Assembly (NCBI RefSeq): GCF_001875665.1 | Contig: NZ_MLAL01000014.1 | Span: 1-64,000, forward strand | Reading direction: 5' to 3' | Source of the DNA: Corynebacterium sp. NML130628 | Lineage (GTDB): Bacteria > Actinomycetota > Actinomycetes > Mycobacteriales > Mycobacteriaceae | DNA: 64,000 bases | In this document: piece after piece, positions 7,858 through 17,591 of the stretch | Position numbering within the stretch: the first letter of the stretch is position 1 | Layout: the number at the start of each line of letters is the position of its first letter | The notes under the pieces: generated by a model | Databases searched by the model: none | What the model saw: only the letters and a program-made list of their open reading frames with translations | Told to the model about the DNA's origin: nothing | Translations under genes and position numbers: made by a program

Positions 7858-8777
7858 CGCGCGAACTCACTGAGCACCACGCCAGCCGCGACGGAGGCGT
7901 TCAGGGACTCCACCCACTCGGTGGTGGGGACCGACATGATCACGTCGCAGTTTTCCCGTACGAGCCTGGAAATGCCCTTGCCCTCCGAACCGACAACGAT
8001 GACCACCGGGTCGGTGGCGCCGTCGAAGGTATCCAGGGTGTGCTCGCCGCCAGCGTCGAGGCCCACGACCATGTAGCCGTTGTCCTTGAACTGCTTGACA
8101 GTACGGGTCACGTTGGTCACCCGCGCGACGGGCAGTCGCGCCGCCGTGCCCGCCGAGGTGCGCCACGCCACGCCCGTCACCTGCGCGGAGCGGCGCTCCG
8201 GGATGATCACGCCGTGGCCGCCGAACGCGGCCGTCGAGCGGATCACCGCGCCGAGATTGCGCGGGTCGGTGATGTTGTCAAGGATGACGAACATGCCGGT
8301 CTCCCCGCGGTCCGCCACGCCCGCGATCAGGTCGAAGACGTCGGCGTACTTGTACGGCTGGATCTTCAGCCCGATGCCCTGGTGCATGCCGTTGCCGGTC
8401 ATCGTGTCCAGCTCGCGGCGCTCCACTTCCTGTACGGGGATGTTGCGGGAGTTCGCCAGGGTGGCGGCCTCGCTGAGGCGGTCGTCGTGCCCGGTGCCGC
8501 GCGCCACGAACAGCGCCTCGGCGGGGACTTTTGCGTGCAAGCACTCCACGACGGGGTTGCGACCCACCACCATGTCCGGCAGCTCGCGCTCGTGGCGGCC
8601 CTGGTCGCGGCGCTTGCGCTCCAGCTTGCGCTTGTGCGCCGCGTGGTAGACGCGGTCCTCGGCCTTAGGGGTCGCGCCCTTGCCGCGCAGCCCGCGTCGG
8701 CGCTGCCCGCCCGAGCCCTTCGTGGCGGTCTTCTTGTTCTTCTTCTGCTTATCGGGGCGGTGGTATGGCTTGGCCAT
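7839..8777 (-). CDS. rlmB: 23S rRNA 2'-O-methyltransferase of the TrmH/RlmB family
   Basis: A SPOUT methyltransferase expected to modify a ribose of 23S rRNA (G2251 in Escherichia coli). The first 75 residues are a Lys/Arg-rich tail. A substrate-binding domain follows ([12 protein letters not shown]..), and then the SPOUT knot domain with [32 protein letters not shown] and the last motif [23 protein letters not shown] at 8777 (312 residues) begins the typical MAKPYHRP tail; seven additional upstream codons are open but lack support. The start overlaps the cysS stop (TAATG). Confidence 0.92.
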   Translation of the reverse strand: MAKPYHRPDKQKKNKKTATKGSGGQRRRGLRGKGATPKAEDRVYHAAHKRKLERKRRDQGRHERELPDMVVGRNPVVECLHAKVPAEALFVARGTGHDDRLSEAATLANSRNIPVQEVERRELDTMTGNGMHQGIGLKIQPYKYADVFDLIAGVADRGETGMFVILDNITDPRNLGAVIRSTAAFGGHGVIIPERRSAQVTGVAWRTSAGTAARLPVARVTNVTRTVKQFKDNGYMVVGLDAGGEHTLDTFDGATDPVVIVVGSEGKGISRLVRENCDVIMSVPTTEWVESLNASVAAGVVLSEFARQRRVK

Positions 8778-10171
8778 TAGTTCTCCTTCAGTTGCCACTG
8801 CGCGCCATCGGCGGTGTCGGTGACCTCGATGCCTGCGGCGGCAAGGCGGTCACGTACGGCATCGGCCACGGCCCAGTCCTTCTCGGCACGCGCGGTGGCA
8901 CGGCGCTCAAGCTCGGTACCGACCAGCACATCAAGTGCCTCAGTTACTCCATTATTTTTCGACGCCCCATCGTCCCACACGCAGGGGTCCACACCCAACA
9001 CAGCGGCCATTGCACGCACCTGAGCAGCCAACTCGGCAGCCCGGGCAGCGTCGTGCGCGGCGAGCGCCTTGTTGCCTTCGCGGACCACGTTATGGATCTC
9101 AGCGAGCGCGCGGGGGACGGAGAAGTCGTCGTCAAGCGCCTCAGCGAAGCCTTCGGTCCAGGTGCTCGGGTCGGGCGTTCCGGCCCGGTGCACGAAGTCC
9201 TCGATGCGGCGGTACCCCGCCGCGGCCTCCTGCAGCGCCTCCGGCGAGTACTCCAGCACGCTGCGGTAGTGCGCAGACCCCAGGTAGTAACGCAGCTCCA
9301 CCGGGCGCACCGCGTCCAGCATGTTGTCGATGCTCAGCACGTTACCCAGCGACTTCGACATCTTCTCACCCGCCATGGTCACCCAGTGGTTGTGCATCCA
9401 GTACTGGGCGAAGCCGTCGCCGGCGGCGTGCGATTGCGCCTGCTCATTCTCGTGGTGCGGGAACTGCAGGTCCAGGCCACCGCCGTGGATATCGAACTCG
9501 GCACCCAGGTACCAGGTGGACATTGCGGAGCACTCCAGGTGCCAGCCAGGTCGACCGTCGCCCCAGGGGGTCGGCCAGCTCGGCTCACCCGGCTTCGCCG
9601 CCTTCCACAGCGCGAAATCGTGGCTGCCACGCTTGCCATGCACGTCGCTCTCGCCTTGGTTCATCTCCTCGACACGGTTACCGGACAGGGAACCGTAGTC
9701 GTCGCTCGCCTTCGTCCAAGCAGCCACGTCGAAGTAGACGGAGCCTTCGGAGGCGTAGGCGAAGCCGGCGTCGATAAGTCGCTGCATGTAGTCGACCATC
9801 TGGGTGACATGGCCCGTAGCGCGCGGCTCGACGGACGGCGGCAACACACCGAGCGTGTTGTAGGCGCGCGTGAACTCGCGCTCGTACGTGCTGACCCACT
9901 CCCACCAGGGGCGATTGTGCTCGGCGGCCTTGGTGAGAATCTTGTCATCAATGTCGGTGACGTTGCGCACGAAGGCGACGTCGTAGCCTTTGGCTGCGAA
10001 CCAGCGGCGCACAATGTCGAACGCCACCCCCGAACGCAAGTGCCCGATATGCGGTGCGGACTGTGGCGTGGCCCCGCACAAGTAAATGGAAACGTGTCCC
10101 TCACGCAGCGGGCGGAATGGACGCAGCGTGCGCGTCGCGGTGTCAAAAATCTGTTGGGTCTCGGCAGTCAC
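8777..10171 (-). CDS. cysS: cysteinyl-tRNA synthetase
   Basis: Class I synthetase of 464 residues charging tRNA-Cys. Seen are the zinc ligand region YLCGATPQ, the ATP-binding HIGHLRS (HIGH), [22 protein letters not shown] with a zinc Cys, [14 protein letters not shown] and the KMSKSLGN signature. It belongs to the conserved block carD-ispD-ispF-cysS-rlmB found in mycobacteria as well. An Ala/Glu-rich C-terminal domain recognises the anticodon in this family. Confidence 0.96.
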   Translation of the reverse strand: MTAETQQIFDTATRTLRPFRPLREGHVSIYLCGATPQSAPHIGHLRSGVAFDIVRRWFAAKGYDVAFVRNVTDIDDKILTKAAEHNRPWWEWVSTYEREFTRAYNTLGVLPPSVEPRATGHVTQMVDYMQRLIDAGFAYASEGSVYFDVAAWTKASDDYGSLSGNRVEEMNQGESDVHGKRGSHDFALWKAAKPGEPSWPTPWGDGRPGWHLECSAMSTWYLGAEFDIHGGGLDLQFPHHENEQAQSHAAGDGFAQYWMHNHWVTMAGEKMSKSLGNVLSIDNMLDAVRPVELRYYLGSAHYRSVLEYSPEALQEAAAGYRRIEDFVHRAGTPDPSTWTEGFAEALDDDFSVPRALAEIHNVVREGNKALAAHDAARAAELAAQVRAMAAVLGVDPCVWDDGASKNNGVTEALDVLVGTELERRATARAEKDWAVADAVRDRLAAAGIEVTDTADGAQWQLKEN

Positions 10172-10176
10172 GGCCC

Positions 10177-10668
10177 TTAGCTTAGTGCAACCAGCGCAGT
10201 AGCGACGGCAGCGCGCCCCTCACCCGAACCGGTAAAACCCATATGGTCCGTCGTGGTCGCCGACACCGACACCGGGGCGCCGAGCGCCTCCGAGAGCACG
10301 CGCTGCGCTTCCTCGCGCACCGGGCCCATCTTCGGGGTCTGCCCGATCATCTGCACCGACACGTTGATCACCTGGTGGCCGTGCTGCGCGAGCAGCCCAC
10401 GCAGCTCCTTGAGCAGCTGCGTGCCCTGCACCCCGTCGTACTCCGGCCTACCAACGCCGACGAAGGAACCCAGGTCACCCAGCCCGGTCGCCGAAAGCAC
10501 GGCGTCCACCACCGCGTGGCTGACAACGTCGCCGTCCGAGTGCCCCTCGCACCCATCTTGGCCCTCATGGAGAATACCCGCGATCCAGCACGGCTTCCCG
10601 GCCTCGATCTGGTGCGCATCAAACGCGGTACCGACCCTGAACTGTGGAAAATCTGTGTGCGACGTCAT
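10177..10668 (-). CDS. ispF: 2-C-methyl-D-erythritol 2,4-cyclodiphosphate synthase
   Basis: Trimeric zinc enzyme of the MEP route to isoprenoids. Metal-binding DAHQ near residue 16 (DxH class), [26 protein letters not shown] (catalytic His and Asp) and the late [18 protein letters not shown] are present. ATG at 10668 (163 residues) is preferred to a longer frame starting at 10692, which would overlap the upstream ispD stop. It lies ten bases after ispD. Confidence 0.95.
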   Translation of the reverse strand: MTSHTDFPQFRVGTAFDAHQIEAGKPCWIAGILHEGQDGCEGHSDGDVVSHAVVDAVLSATGLGDLGSFVGVGRPEYDGVQGTQLLKELRGLLAQHGHQVINVSVQMIGQTPKMGPVREEAQRVLSEALGAPVSVSATTTDHMGFTGSGEGRAAVATALVALS

Positions 10669-10678
10669 GCGCGCAAGC

Positions 10679-11404
10679 CTACCGCGTCCCACCCGACGGC
10701 ACCTCGAAAATGGTCGGCTCCGCCTCGTCCGTAATGCTCTGCGCCAGGCGCATATCGATCGGCGTGGTGATCTTAAACGCCATCGGGTCCCCCTGCACCG
10801 TGTGCACGTCCACGCCGAACCACTCCATCAGGCTCGCGTCATCCGTGGCGACGAAGTCCGGCGCCCCCTCAAAGTAGGCGCGGTTCGCGGCACGCAAGGA
10901 GCGCAGGTCAAACCCCTGCGGCGTTTGCACCGCCCGCAGGGTGGCACGGTCCGGGGTGCCCACGACGCGCCCAGCCGCGTCAATCTCCTTGATGGTATCG
11001 ACGACCGGCAGCACCGGCACCACCGCGTCAGCCCCTTCGAGCACAGCGCGGGCAACGCGTGCGATCATGCCGGGTGGAGTCAGTGCCCGGGCGGCGTCGT
11101 GAATGAGCACGCAGGCGTCCTCGTACTCAATCGCCTTCAGGCCTTCGTAGATAGAGTCGGCGCGCTCCGCACCCCCGTGCACGAAGCGGACGTCGTGACC
11201 GCGCAGCGTGGTGCGCGCGATCTCCTCCATCTCGGGGCTGACCACCACGATGATCGAATCCACCACCTCGGCAGTCTCCATCGCGGTCACCGAGCGCTCC
11301 AGCAGGCTGCGGCCGCGCAGCGGCACAAACGCCTTCGGCACGCTCGCCCCGAGCCGCGTACCTTTGCCGGCCGCGGCGACGACCGCCACTACCCTGCGAG
11401 ACAT
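10679..11404 (-). CDS. ispD: 2-C-methyl-D-erythritol 4-phosphate cytidylyltransferase
   Basis: A 241-residue nucleotidyltransferase making CDP-methylerythritol in the MEP pathway. The N-terminal CTP-binding motif is [10 protein letters not shown], followed by [28 protein letters not shown], and TPQGFDL, with [11 protein letters not shown] near the C-terminus. It starts 14 bases after carD and is followed by ispF, the common actinobacterial order. Confidence 0.95.
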   Translation of the reverse strand: MSRRVVAVVAAAGKGTRLGASVPKAFVPLRGRSLLERSVTAMETAEVVDSIIVVVSPEMEEIARTTLRGHDVRFVHGGAERADSIYEGLKAIEYEDACVLIHDAARALTPPGMIARVARAVLEGADAVVPVLPVVDTIKEIDAAGRVVGTPDRATLRAVQTPQGFDLRSLRAANRAYFEGAPDFVATDDASLMEWFGVDVHTVQGDPMAFKITTPIDMRLAQSITDEAEPTIFEVPSGGTR

Positions 11405-11418
11405 GTACTAAAGTCCCG

Positions 11419-12015
11419 CTACTTCTCGTCGTCCTCGTCGTCGTCGAAGCTGAGGTCATCCAGGTCGATGTCATCCTCGTCCTCAACCACCACGTCAGGC
11501 GCGAAGGAAATGCCAGCCTTGACCTGCTCCTCGATGATCTTGCGGACGCCCTCTTCCAGCTCCTCGACCTTCTTCTCGTCGACAGGCTCCGCCAGCGCGA
11601 GCTCACCGACAAGGATCTGGCGCGCCTTGCCCAGCATGCGCTTCTCACCTGCGGACAGGCCCTTGCCCTGGTCACGGCGCCACAGGTCGCGGACAACCTC
11701 CGCCACCTTATTAATGTCGCCGGAAGCGAGGCGCTCCTGGTTTGCCTTGTAGCGGCGAGACCAGTTGCCGGCCTCCTCGACGTCGGTTTCGCGCAGCACC
11801 GAGAAGACCTTCTCCAGGCCCTCCTTGCCCACAACGTCGCGGACACCGACAAGCTCGGTGTTCTTTACAGGAACGCGGACCTCAAGGTCCGACTGGAGGA
11901 TTTGCAGTACGAGAAAGTCGAGCGTTTCTCCGCCAATTTCGCGCTGCTCGATGTCGGCGATGCGTGCCGCACCGTGATGCGGATAGACAACCACTTCTCC
12001 GACTTTGAATTCCAT
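11419..12015 (-). CDS. carD: CarD-type RNA polymerase-binding transcription factor
   Basis: A 198-residue essential regulator that binds the beta subunit of RNA polymerase and stabilises open complexes, best known at rRNA promoters in mycobacteria. [17 protein letters not shown] opens the RNA polymerase-interaction (Tudor-like) domain; the helical DNA-binding domain with [12 protein letters not shown] and the conserved Trp follows. Compared with mycobacterial CarD (about 162 residues) it has an extra C-terminal tail of about 35 residues, almost all Asp and Glu. The ATG at 12015 has AAGGAG five bases upstream; a GTG two codons earlier is less likely. Confidence 0.93.
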   Translation of the reverse strand: MEFKVGEVVVYPHHGAARIADIEQREIGGETLDFLVLQILQSDLEVRVPVKNTELVGVRDVVGKEGLEKVFSVLRETDVEEAGNWSRRYKANQERLASGDINKVAEVVRDLWRRDQGKGLSAGEKRMLGKARQILVGELALAEPVDEKKVEELEEGVRKIIEEQVKAGISFAPDVVVEDEDDIDLDDLSFDDDEDDEK

Positions 12016-12240
12016 GAACACTCCTTGAGGATGACAACCGGCTCAGTAACCTCACCACCCTACCATTACGGGCCGTTACGGGGAGGCACACCGTCGAAGC
12101 GCCGAACTCAACTAAAGTTTAACCCCACCCGTAGCGCCGAGGCCTGGAGCGTGTGATGAAACTGTGAAAAGTCTAGGTCCAGGCGCTAGGGTTGTGCGGA
12201 GAAACATATATGTGAAACAAGAACGATGGAGGACACCCAC
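12016..12240. promoter_or_regulatory. carD / lpqE-like divergent intergenic region
   Basis: About 225 bp between divergent starts must hold both promoters. TAGGGT at about 12187 and an AT-rich ACATATATGTG palindromic stretch at about 12204 precede the plus-strand gene, and GGAGG at 12228-12232 is its ribosome site. No RNA gene is seen. Confidence 0.4.
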
Positions 12241-12765
12241 GTGAAGTCCCTGAAGCCGGTTTTCGCACTCGCAACCGCACTGCTCATGGCCGGATGCTCC
12301 GCAGGCCAAATCACTCAGACCTCTGACCAGGTGGCTGCAGTTGACGGCACCAACGTCGAAACCGAGAACGGCGAGCTGGCCATACAGGACGTCACCCTCG
12401 TCCTCGACGAAGCTGGCTCCGCCGCACTGAAGTTCAGCGCCCTGAACCAGGACACGTCGATGACGTCGCACTCGCTGCGCTCCGTTTCTGTTGACGGCAC
12501 CCCGGTCAGCATCGATTCCTCGAAGGAGATCGCGTACAACTGCGTGCTCGTCGGCGACTCCGCAGCAGGTCTTGACCGCATGCCACAGGATGACGGTAAG
12601 AACTGCATCGAGTACATCCGCACCGCCCTGCCGAATGACAGCTTCGCATACGGCGGTACCGTGCCTGTGACCTTTACGTTCGACACCGGCACCCTCGAGG
12701 TGGACGCACCTGTTTCCGCACCACTGCTGCCTTCCGGCCAGGTCCACCGCGACCTGATCAAGTAA
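12241..12765 (+). CDS. LpqE-like lipoprotein
   Basis: A 174-residue exported lipoprotein: signal LKPVFALATALLMAGC with lipobox MAGC. The mature part has a beta-rich copper-chaperone-like or Ig-like look (TLVLDEAGSAALKFSALNQD, VPVTFTFDTGTLEVDAPV) and ends with LPSGQVHRDL. Gene order carD / lpqE / radA / disA is that of M. tuberculosis Rv3583c-Rv3586, which supports the name. GTG at 12241 has GGAGG eight bases upstream; the ATG at 12226 overlaps that ribosome site and is rejected. Function unknown. Confidence 0.8.
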   Translation: MKSLKPVFALATALLMAGCSAGQITQTSDQVAAVDGTNVETENGELAIQDVTLVLDEAGSAALKFSALNQDTSMTSHSLRSVSVDGTPVSIDSSKEIAYNCVLVGDSAAGLDRMPQDDGKNCIEYIRTALPNDSFAYGGTVPVTFTFDTGTLEVDAPVSAPLLPSGQVHRDLIK

Positions 12766-12771
12766 GGCTCT

Positions 12772-14160
12772 ATGGCGAAGAAGCCTAGGGTAATCCACAC
12801 CTGTTCCGAGTGTGGATACTCGTCTCCTAAGTGGCTCGGCCGCTGCCCTGAATGCGGCTCCTGGGGGACATTGCAAGAATCCGCGCCGGTGGTTTCTGCC
12901 ACCCGCGCGACGGGGGTCTCGAGCGCGCCGCGTGCTGCCGCGCTCACACCGCAAACACCTGCGCGCCCAATCACGACTATCGACGCCGCCGCGACAAAAA
13001 CGGTGCGTTCCGGCATCGGCGAACTAGACCGAGTGTTGGGCAGTGGCGTGGTGCCTGGCTCGGTGGTGCTCATGGCGGGTGAGCCGGGCGTCGGTAAGTC
13101 GACGCTGCTGCTTGAGGTGGCCTCGCGCTGGGCGGCGATCGACGGGCGCAAGGCGCTCTACGTCACCGCCGAGGAATCGGCCGGGCAGGTCCGCGGGCGC
13201 GCCGAGCGTACCGGCGCGTTACGCGAGCGCCTCTACCTGGCGGCCGAGTCCAACCTGGACATCGTGTTCGGGCACGTGGAGCAGATCAAGCCTTCCCTGC
13301 TCATCGTGGACTCGGTGCAGACGATGCACGCCCCGGGCGTGGAGGGCGTGCCGGGAGGCGTTGCGCAGTCCCGCGCGGTCACGGCGGCGCTGACCACCCT
13401 GGCCAAGACGACTCACCTGCCAATCCTGCTGGTGGGCCACGTGACCAAAGACGGCAACGTGGCGGGCCCGCGCGTGCTGGAGCACCTGGTGGACGTGGTG
13501 CTGAACTTCGAAGGCGACCGACAATCGAGCCTGCGGATGCTGCGCGGTATGAAGAACCGCTTCGGCGCGACTGATGAGGTCGGCTGCTTCGAGCAGACTG
13601 CGGAGGGCATCCGGGAGGTACCCGACCCGTCCGGGCTGTTCCTTTCCCACCGTGGCCGCACCCCGGATGGTTCTGCCGTGACCGTCGCGATGGATGGGGT
13701 GCGCCCCATGCTCGCGGAGGTGCAGGCGCTCACCGTTGACCCGGTGAACAAGTCGCCCCGGCGCGTCGTCACAGGCCTGGACGGTAACCGCGTGCCGATG
13801 GTGCTGGCTGTCCTGCAGGCGCGCTGTGGGCAGCGCACGAACGATAAGGACGCCTACGTGGCAACCGTGGGCGGGGTGCGCATCACGGAGACCGCCACTG
13901 ACCTGGCGGTGGCGTTGGCCACGTGGTCGAGCCTGCACGAGACGCCGCTGCCACCGAAGACGGTGGTGATTGGGGAAGTCGGGCTGGCCGGTGAGATCCG
14001 GCGCGTGCCGAACCTGGGGCGCCGACTGCAGGAGGCGGCGCGCCTGGGCTACGAGCATGCGATCGTGCCGTCAGGCGAGTCTCTGCAGGTTCCGGGCCTG
14101 CGTATTGAGCAGGTGGCCACGGTTGGCCAGGCTATCGCTACACTTGCACAGCATGAGTGA
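12772..14160 (+). CDS. radA: DNA repair ATPase RadA
   Basis: RecA-like protein that processes recombination intermediates by helping branch migration. The N-terminal zinc finger has Cys11, Cys14, Cys25 and Cys28 (CSECGYSSPKWLGRCPECG). Walker A is GEPGVGKST, the family-specific KNRFG motif occurs in MKNRFGATDEVG, and the C-terminal Lon-protease-like domain is recognisable in NKSPRRVVTGLDGNRVPMVLAVL and VVIGEVGLAGEIRRV. Six bases after lpqE-like; its 3' end overlaps disA by eight bases. Confidence 0.95.
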   Translation: MAKKPRVIHTCSECGYSSPKWLGRCPECGSWGTLQESAPVVSATRATGVSSAPRAAALTPQTPARPITTIDAAATKTVRSGIGELDRVLGSGVVPGSVVLMAGEPGVGKSTLLLEVASRWAAIDGRKALYVTAEESAGQVRGRAERTGALRERLYLAAESNLDIVFGHVEQIKPSLLIVDSVQTMHAPGVEGVPGGVAQSRAVTAALTTLAKTTHLPILLVGHVTKDGNVAGPRVLEHLVDVVLNFEGDRQSSLRMLRGMKNRFGATDEVGCFEQTAEGIREVPDPSGLFLSHRGRTPDGSAVTVAMDGVRPMLAEVQALTVDPVNKSPRRVVTGLDGNRVPMVLAVLQARCGQRTNDKDAYVATVGGVRITETATDLAVALATWSSLHETPLPPKTVVIGEVGLAGEIRRVPNLGRRLQEAARLGYEHAIVPSGESLQVPGLRIEQVATVGQAIATLAQHE

Positions 14161-15199
14161 TGACACGATGCGCGCCGCCCTTGAGCGCCTCGCCCCCGGC
14201 ACCGCACTTCGCGATGGCCTTGAGCGGATCCAACGCGGCCACACTGGTGGCCTCATCGTCCTCGGCGACGGCACGGAGATCGTCGAGATTTGCGACGGCG
14301 GCATCGCCTTCGACGTCCCCTTCCAGCCACCGCTGCTGCGCGAGCTGTGCAAAATGGACGGTGCCGTCGTTCTTTCCGCCGACGGTTCCCGCATCACCCG
14401 CGCCAACGTGCAGCTCGTACCCAGTCCACACTTCCCCACCAGTGAGTCCGGCACCCGCCACCGCTCCGCGGAACGCACCGCGCTGCAGACCGGCAGGCCG
14501 GTGATTTCGGTGTCGGCGTCGATGAATACGGTGACGGTGTATGCGGGTGGGCGGCGTCACCGCTTGGAGGAGCCAGCGGTCCTGATGGGTCGGGCGAACC
14601 AAGCGCTGTCCACCGTGGAGCGCTACCGTCAACGCCTCGACATATCGAATCACCGCCTGTTCGTGGCGGAGATGAACAACTACGCCACCGTCGCCGACGC
14701 GCTCAACGTGCTGCAGCGCCAGCTGATGCTCGAACGCGCCGTCACCGACCTGGAGCTGAGCATCGTGGAGTTGGGTGTCGACGCCCGCCAGCTCAGCCTG
14801 CAGCTTTCCGAGCTGGAGGGCACCAACGCCCACGACGTGGAGATGCTGGTGCGTGACTACATCGCAACGACCACCGTGCCCACGGACGAGCAAGTCCACC
14901 AGGCCCTGGAGGCCTTGGACACCCTGCCGGATTCGGAGCTGCTGAACACGACAACGCTGGCGCGCCAACTCGGGCTGCCCGCGAACGAGGAGAACCTGGT
15001 GCAGGCGCTTACACCGCGCGGCTACCGGGCGCTTGCGCGCGTGCCTCGCGTGCAGAAATTCTTGATGGACCAGATCGTGGCCGTCTTCGGCACGCTGCCC
15101 GCCATTTTGGAGGCGCAGCCGGAGGATTTAAGCTCTGCCGACCACGTGACCAGCCTGTGGGCGCGCCATATCTACGAAGGGCTGCGCCGCCTCAGCTAG
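14153..15199 (+). CDS. disA: DNA-integrity scanning diadenylate cyclase
   Basis: A 348-residue octameric enzyme that makes cyclic di-AMP and pauses at branched DNA. The DAC domain has Asp69-Gly70-Ala71 in KMDGAVVLS and RHR at 102-104 in GTRHRSAER, the two catalytic signatures. A linker helical region and a C-terminal helix-hairpin-helix DNA-binding domain (TPRGYRALARVPRV) follow. The ATG at 14153 overlaps radA, a coupling that is conserved in this phylum and fits the known RadA-DisA interaction. Confidence 0.95.
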   Translation: MSDDTMRAALERLAPGTALRDGLERIQRGHTGGLIVLGDGTEIVEICDGGIAFDVPFQPPLLRELCKMDGAVVLSADGSRITRANVQLVPSPHFPTSESGTRHRSAERTALQTGRPVISVSASMNTVTVYAGGRRHRLEEPAVLMGRANQALSTVERYRQRLDISNHRLFVAEMNNYATVADALNVLQRQLMLERAVTDLELSIVELGVDARQLSLQLSELEGTNAHDVEMLVRDYIATTTVPTDEQVHQALEALDTLPDSELLNTTTLARQLGLPANEENLVQALTPRGYRALARVPRVQKFLMDQIVAVFGTLPAILEAQPEDLSSADHVTSLWARHIYEGLRRLS

Positions 15200-15879
15200 G
15201 TCAGGTTGAACGGGACCGCGTCGGAGGCGTTGTCGCCGATCACGGTGTGCAGGTAATAAGACCCGGCCGGCACGGGCTGACGGTCGGCGCACACGTTCGG
15301 CTGGGAGCTGGTGCCCGACCAGCGGGCCTCAAAACCACGCTTCGAGTCGCGCGGGAAGGTCTCCTGGCCAGCAAAGACAGGGTCGAAGCAGTCGACGTCG
15401 GACCACACGCGGCTGTTCGTGGCCATGTCGTAGACCTCGAAGCGCATGATATTAGCGTCGAGGTCGATGACGCAGTCCGCATCCGTCGGGTTCTGCACCT
15501 CCATGTAGAACACCGGCTGCTCACCCACCGCGTACGACGGCTGGTTTGTCGACGCCACCACACGCAAATCCTTCAGCTCACAGGTGCCGGACGGGGCCGC
15601 CTCCGTGTGCTCAGCCGACGATGTCGGCTCACCGGATGCGCTTTCCTTCGCCGTTTCGGACGCGCTCGACGTGGCCGCGCCCGGCTCCGGCACCGTCGGC
15701 TCCGTGACGGGCGTGGTGGTGGGCGAAGTGGACGTCGATACGTCGGCGCCACCGCCGCCTGAGCGGGCCATGGCGCTCAACCCCCACACCAGGAGCACCA
15801 CGATCACCAATAATGCAACGAGCGCCGCAACTCGGCGGCGACGGTAGATCTCGGGCGGAAGCGGGCGCTGGTTAGTCAT
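15196..15879 (-). CDS. membrane-anchored conserved protein (Rv3587c-like)
   Basis: A 227-residue protein with a cytoplasmic basic stretch PEIYRRRR, one membrane helix (about residues 18-38), a Ser/Thr/Pro/Glu-rich linker and an extracytoplasmic beta-rich domain of about 130 residues containing two or more cysteines (CELKDL, DADCVID, CFDP, NVCADRQ). The 3' end overlaps the disA stop by four bases on the other strand. The gene order matches M. tuberculosis Rv3586-Rv3588c. Function unknown; an Ig-like extracellular domain is inference. Confidence 0.75.
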   Translation of the reverse strand: MTNQRPLPPEIYRRRRVAALVALLVIVVLLVWGLSAMARSGGGGADVSTSTSPTTTPVTEPTVPEPGAATSSASETAKESASGEPTSSAEHTEAAPSGTCELKDLRVVASTNQPSYAVGEQPVFYMEVQNPTDADCVIDLDANIMRFEVYDMATNSRVWSDVDCFDPVFAGQETFPRDSKRGFEARWSGTSSQPNVCADRQPVPAGSYYLHTVIGDNASDAVPFNLT

Positions 15880-15883
15880 GCCC

Positions 15884-16492
15884 TTACTTTATACCGAAGG
15901 TTTCCATGGTCGGGTGAACCTCGCCATCGGCAAGTTGGTAGCGTGCCGCGACGACACCGAGGGTGCCCTTCTCAAGGCGCTCGGCAAGCACGGGCACCCG
16001 CTCAATGAGGTGCTGTGCGCTCAGGTTCGCGTGCGTAACCTCCACATCCTTCGGGTTGCGCGAAGGCGCCTCGAGCACCGACGGCACAATCTTCTCAACA
16101 AATACGCGGACCAAGCCGTCGGGGATCTCGGCGGTCTCCACTGCGTGCAGCGCCGTACCGACCGCGCCACAGGACTCGTGGGACAAGAACATCACCAGGG
16201 GCACGTTGAGGCCTTCCACCGCGTACTCAACGGAGGCGGACACAGCAGCGTCGACGCAGCCGCCCGCGGTGCGGATCACGAAAATGTCGCCGAAGCCGAC
16301 GTCGAAAAGTAGCTCAACCGGAACCCGCGAGTCCGAGCAGGCGACGACGGCGGCGATGGGGTTCTGGCCATCCCGGAGCTGTTCGCGCCAGAGACGGTCG
16401 CGGTGCGGGTGCGTCTCCTGGCTTGCGACGAAACGTTCATTTCCTGCCTTGAGGAGTTCCCACACCTCACGAGGCGTCATCGATGTACTCAT
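15884..16492 (-). CDS. beta-class carbonic anhydrase
   Basis: Zinc enzyme interconverting CO2 and bicarbonate, needed to supply bicarbonate for carboxylases at ambient CO2. ACSDSRVP gives zinc ligand Cys52 and the Asp54-Arg56 dyad; His105 and Cys108 in SHESCGA complete the zinc site. 202 residues is the normal size. It is divergent from mutY with only 19 bp between the start codons, so their promoters overlap. Confidence 0.95.
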   Translation of the reverse strand: MSTSMTPREVWELLKAGNERFVASQETHPHRDRLWREQLRDGQNPIAAVVACSDSRVPVELLFDVGFGDIFVIRTAGGCVDAAVSASVEYAVEGLNVPLVMFLSHESCGAVGTALHAVETAEIPDGLVRVFVEKIVPSVLEAPSRNPKDVEVTHANLSAQHLIERVPVLAERLEKGTLGVVAARYQLADGEVHPTMETFGIK

Positions 16493-16511
16493 AGGCTATA
16501 TTTTGGCAGAG

Positions 16512-17414
16512 ATGAAACAGGATGTGGCCGAAATGCAAACAAACCTTCACCCTGCCGAAATTATCCCGTGGTACCGCGCTCACGCGCGCGAGCTGCCGTG
16601 GCGCGCGCCCGACACCAGCGCGTGGGGCGTGCTGCTCAGCGAGGTGATGAGCCATCAGACGCAGGTGGCGCGCGTCGCCCCCATTTGGGAGGAGTGGATG
16701 CGGCGCTGGCCCACCCCGGAGGCCTTCGCCGCCGCCGGTACCGACGAGGTCCTGCGCGCCTGGGGCAGCCTCGGCTACCCGCGCCGCGCCCTGCGCCTGC
16801 TCGAGTGCGCGCGGGTGATCACCGAGCGTCACGCGGGTGACGTGCCCCGCAACGTCGACGACCTGCTAGCCCTACCCGGTATCGGCGACTACACGGCGCG
16901 CGCCGTGGCCTGCTTCGCGTATGGGGAAAACGTGCCGGTGGTGGACACGAACGTGCGCCGGGTGGTCGCGCGCGCCGAGCGAGGCAGGCCGGTGGCGCAT
17001 CCGCGCAAGGCGGAGCTTCAGGAGGTGGCGGCGCTGCTGCCCGCCGACGATTCGGAGTGGGACGGTCCGACGTTTTCGGTCGGCCTGATGGAGCTCGGCG
17101 CTCTAGTATGCACCGCTACCAACCCGGACTGCGGGGCGTGCCCGGTGCGTCACTGCGCGTGGGTCGCCGCGGGCAAGCCTGAGCCGAGCGCGGAGGAGCA
17201 GCGCAAGAAGAAGACACAGCGCTTTGCGGGCACCGACCGGCAGGTGCGCGGCAAGATCATGCGGGTGCTGCGTGGGGCGTCGGCGCCCGTGCCGCAGCGC
17301 GACATTGACGTGGTGTGGCCGGATGCGGCGCAACGCTCCCGCGCGCTATTTTCGCTGCTTGAGGACGGCCTCGCCGTGCAAGACGAGTCGGGTTACTTCC
17401 ACCTGCCGCGGTAG
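16512..17414 (+). CDS. mutY: A/G-specific adenine DNA glycosylase
   Basis: Removes adenine mispaired with 8-oxoguanine. SEVMSHQTQVARV carries the catalytic Glu, LPGIGDYTARAV is the helix-hairpin-helix, and VPVVDTNVRRV carries the catalytic Asp. The iron-sulfur cluster loop has Cys spacing 6-2-4 (CTATNPDCGACPVRHC), one residue shorter in the last gap than E. coli. The C-terminal part is short (about 300 residues in total). The ATG at 16512 follows a TATATT box (16497-16502) and may be leaderless; the ATG at 16533 is the alternative. Confidence 0.92.
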   Translation: MKQDVAEMQTNLHPAEIIPWYRAHARELPWRAPDTSAWGVLLSEVMSHQTQVARVAPIWEEWMRRWPTPEAFAAAGTDEVLRAWGSLGYPRRALRLLECARVITERHAGDVPRNVDDLLALPGIGDYTARAVACFAYGENVPVVDTNVRRVVARAERGRPVAHPRKAELQEVAALLPADDSEWDGPTFSVGLMELGALVCTATNPDCGACPVRHCAWVAAGKPEPSAEEQRKKKTQRFAGTDRQVRGKIMRVLRGASAPVPQRDIDVVWPDAAQRSRALFSLLEDGLAVQDESGYFHLPR

Positions 17415-17563
17415 TTAAACCCACCGGGCAGCTTCACCCACACACCGCCGCGCGAGTTGAACGTGACAGGGCCGACCTTCGTGGAGGCCGAAGCACCAGA
17501 CTTGGAGAAGTTCAGCCACGAGTTCTTACTCACCTTGTGCTTCTTGCGATAATAAATTCCCAT
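17393..17563 (-). CDS. 56-residue DUF4236-type protein
   Basis: A small gene not flagged by usual length cut-offs. The translation begins MGIYYRKKHKVSKNSWLNFS and continues KSGASASTKVGPVTFNSRGG, VWVKLPGGFNYRGRWK. This follows the DUF4236 pattern (a basic fRkrikl start, NlSkSG, a glycine-rich repeat, and a LPGtGl.y ending). Members are short beta-rich proteins of unknown role found in bacteria and phages. Its last 22 bases overlap the convergent mutY end. The start ATG at 17563 has no strong ribosome site visible. Confidence 0.75.
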   Translation of the reverse strand: MGIYYRKKHKVSKNSWLNFSKSGASASTKVGPVTFNSRGGVWVKLPGGFNYRGRWK

Positions 17564-17591
17564 GCGCTCAGACTACACATAGACTGTCCGC

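Noticed and set aside
7362..8780. 472-residue plus-strand frame through rlmB and similar long shadows
   Set aside because: These are antisense or out-of-frame readings of high-GC genes (for example also inside clpC, pilus tip and ptsI) with Arg/Gly/His-rich composition and no start signals.
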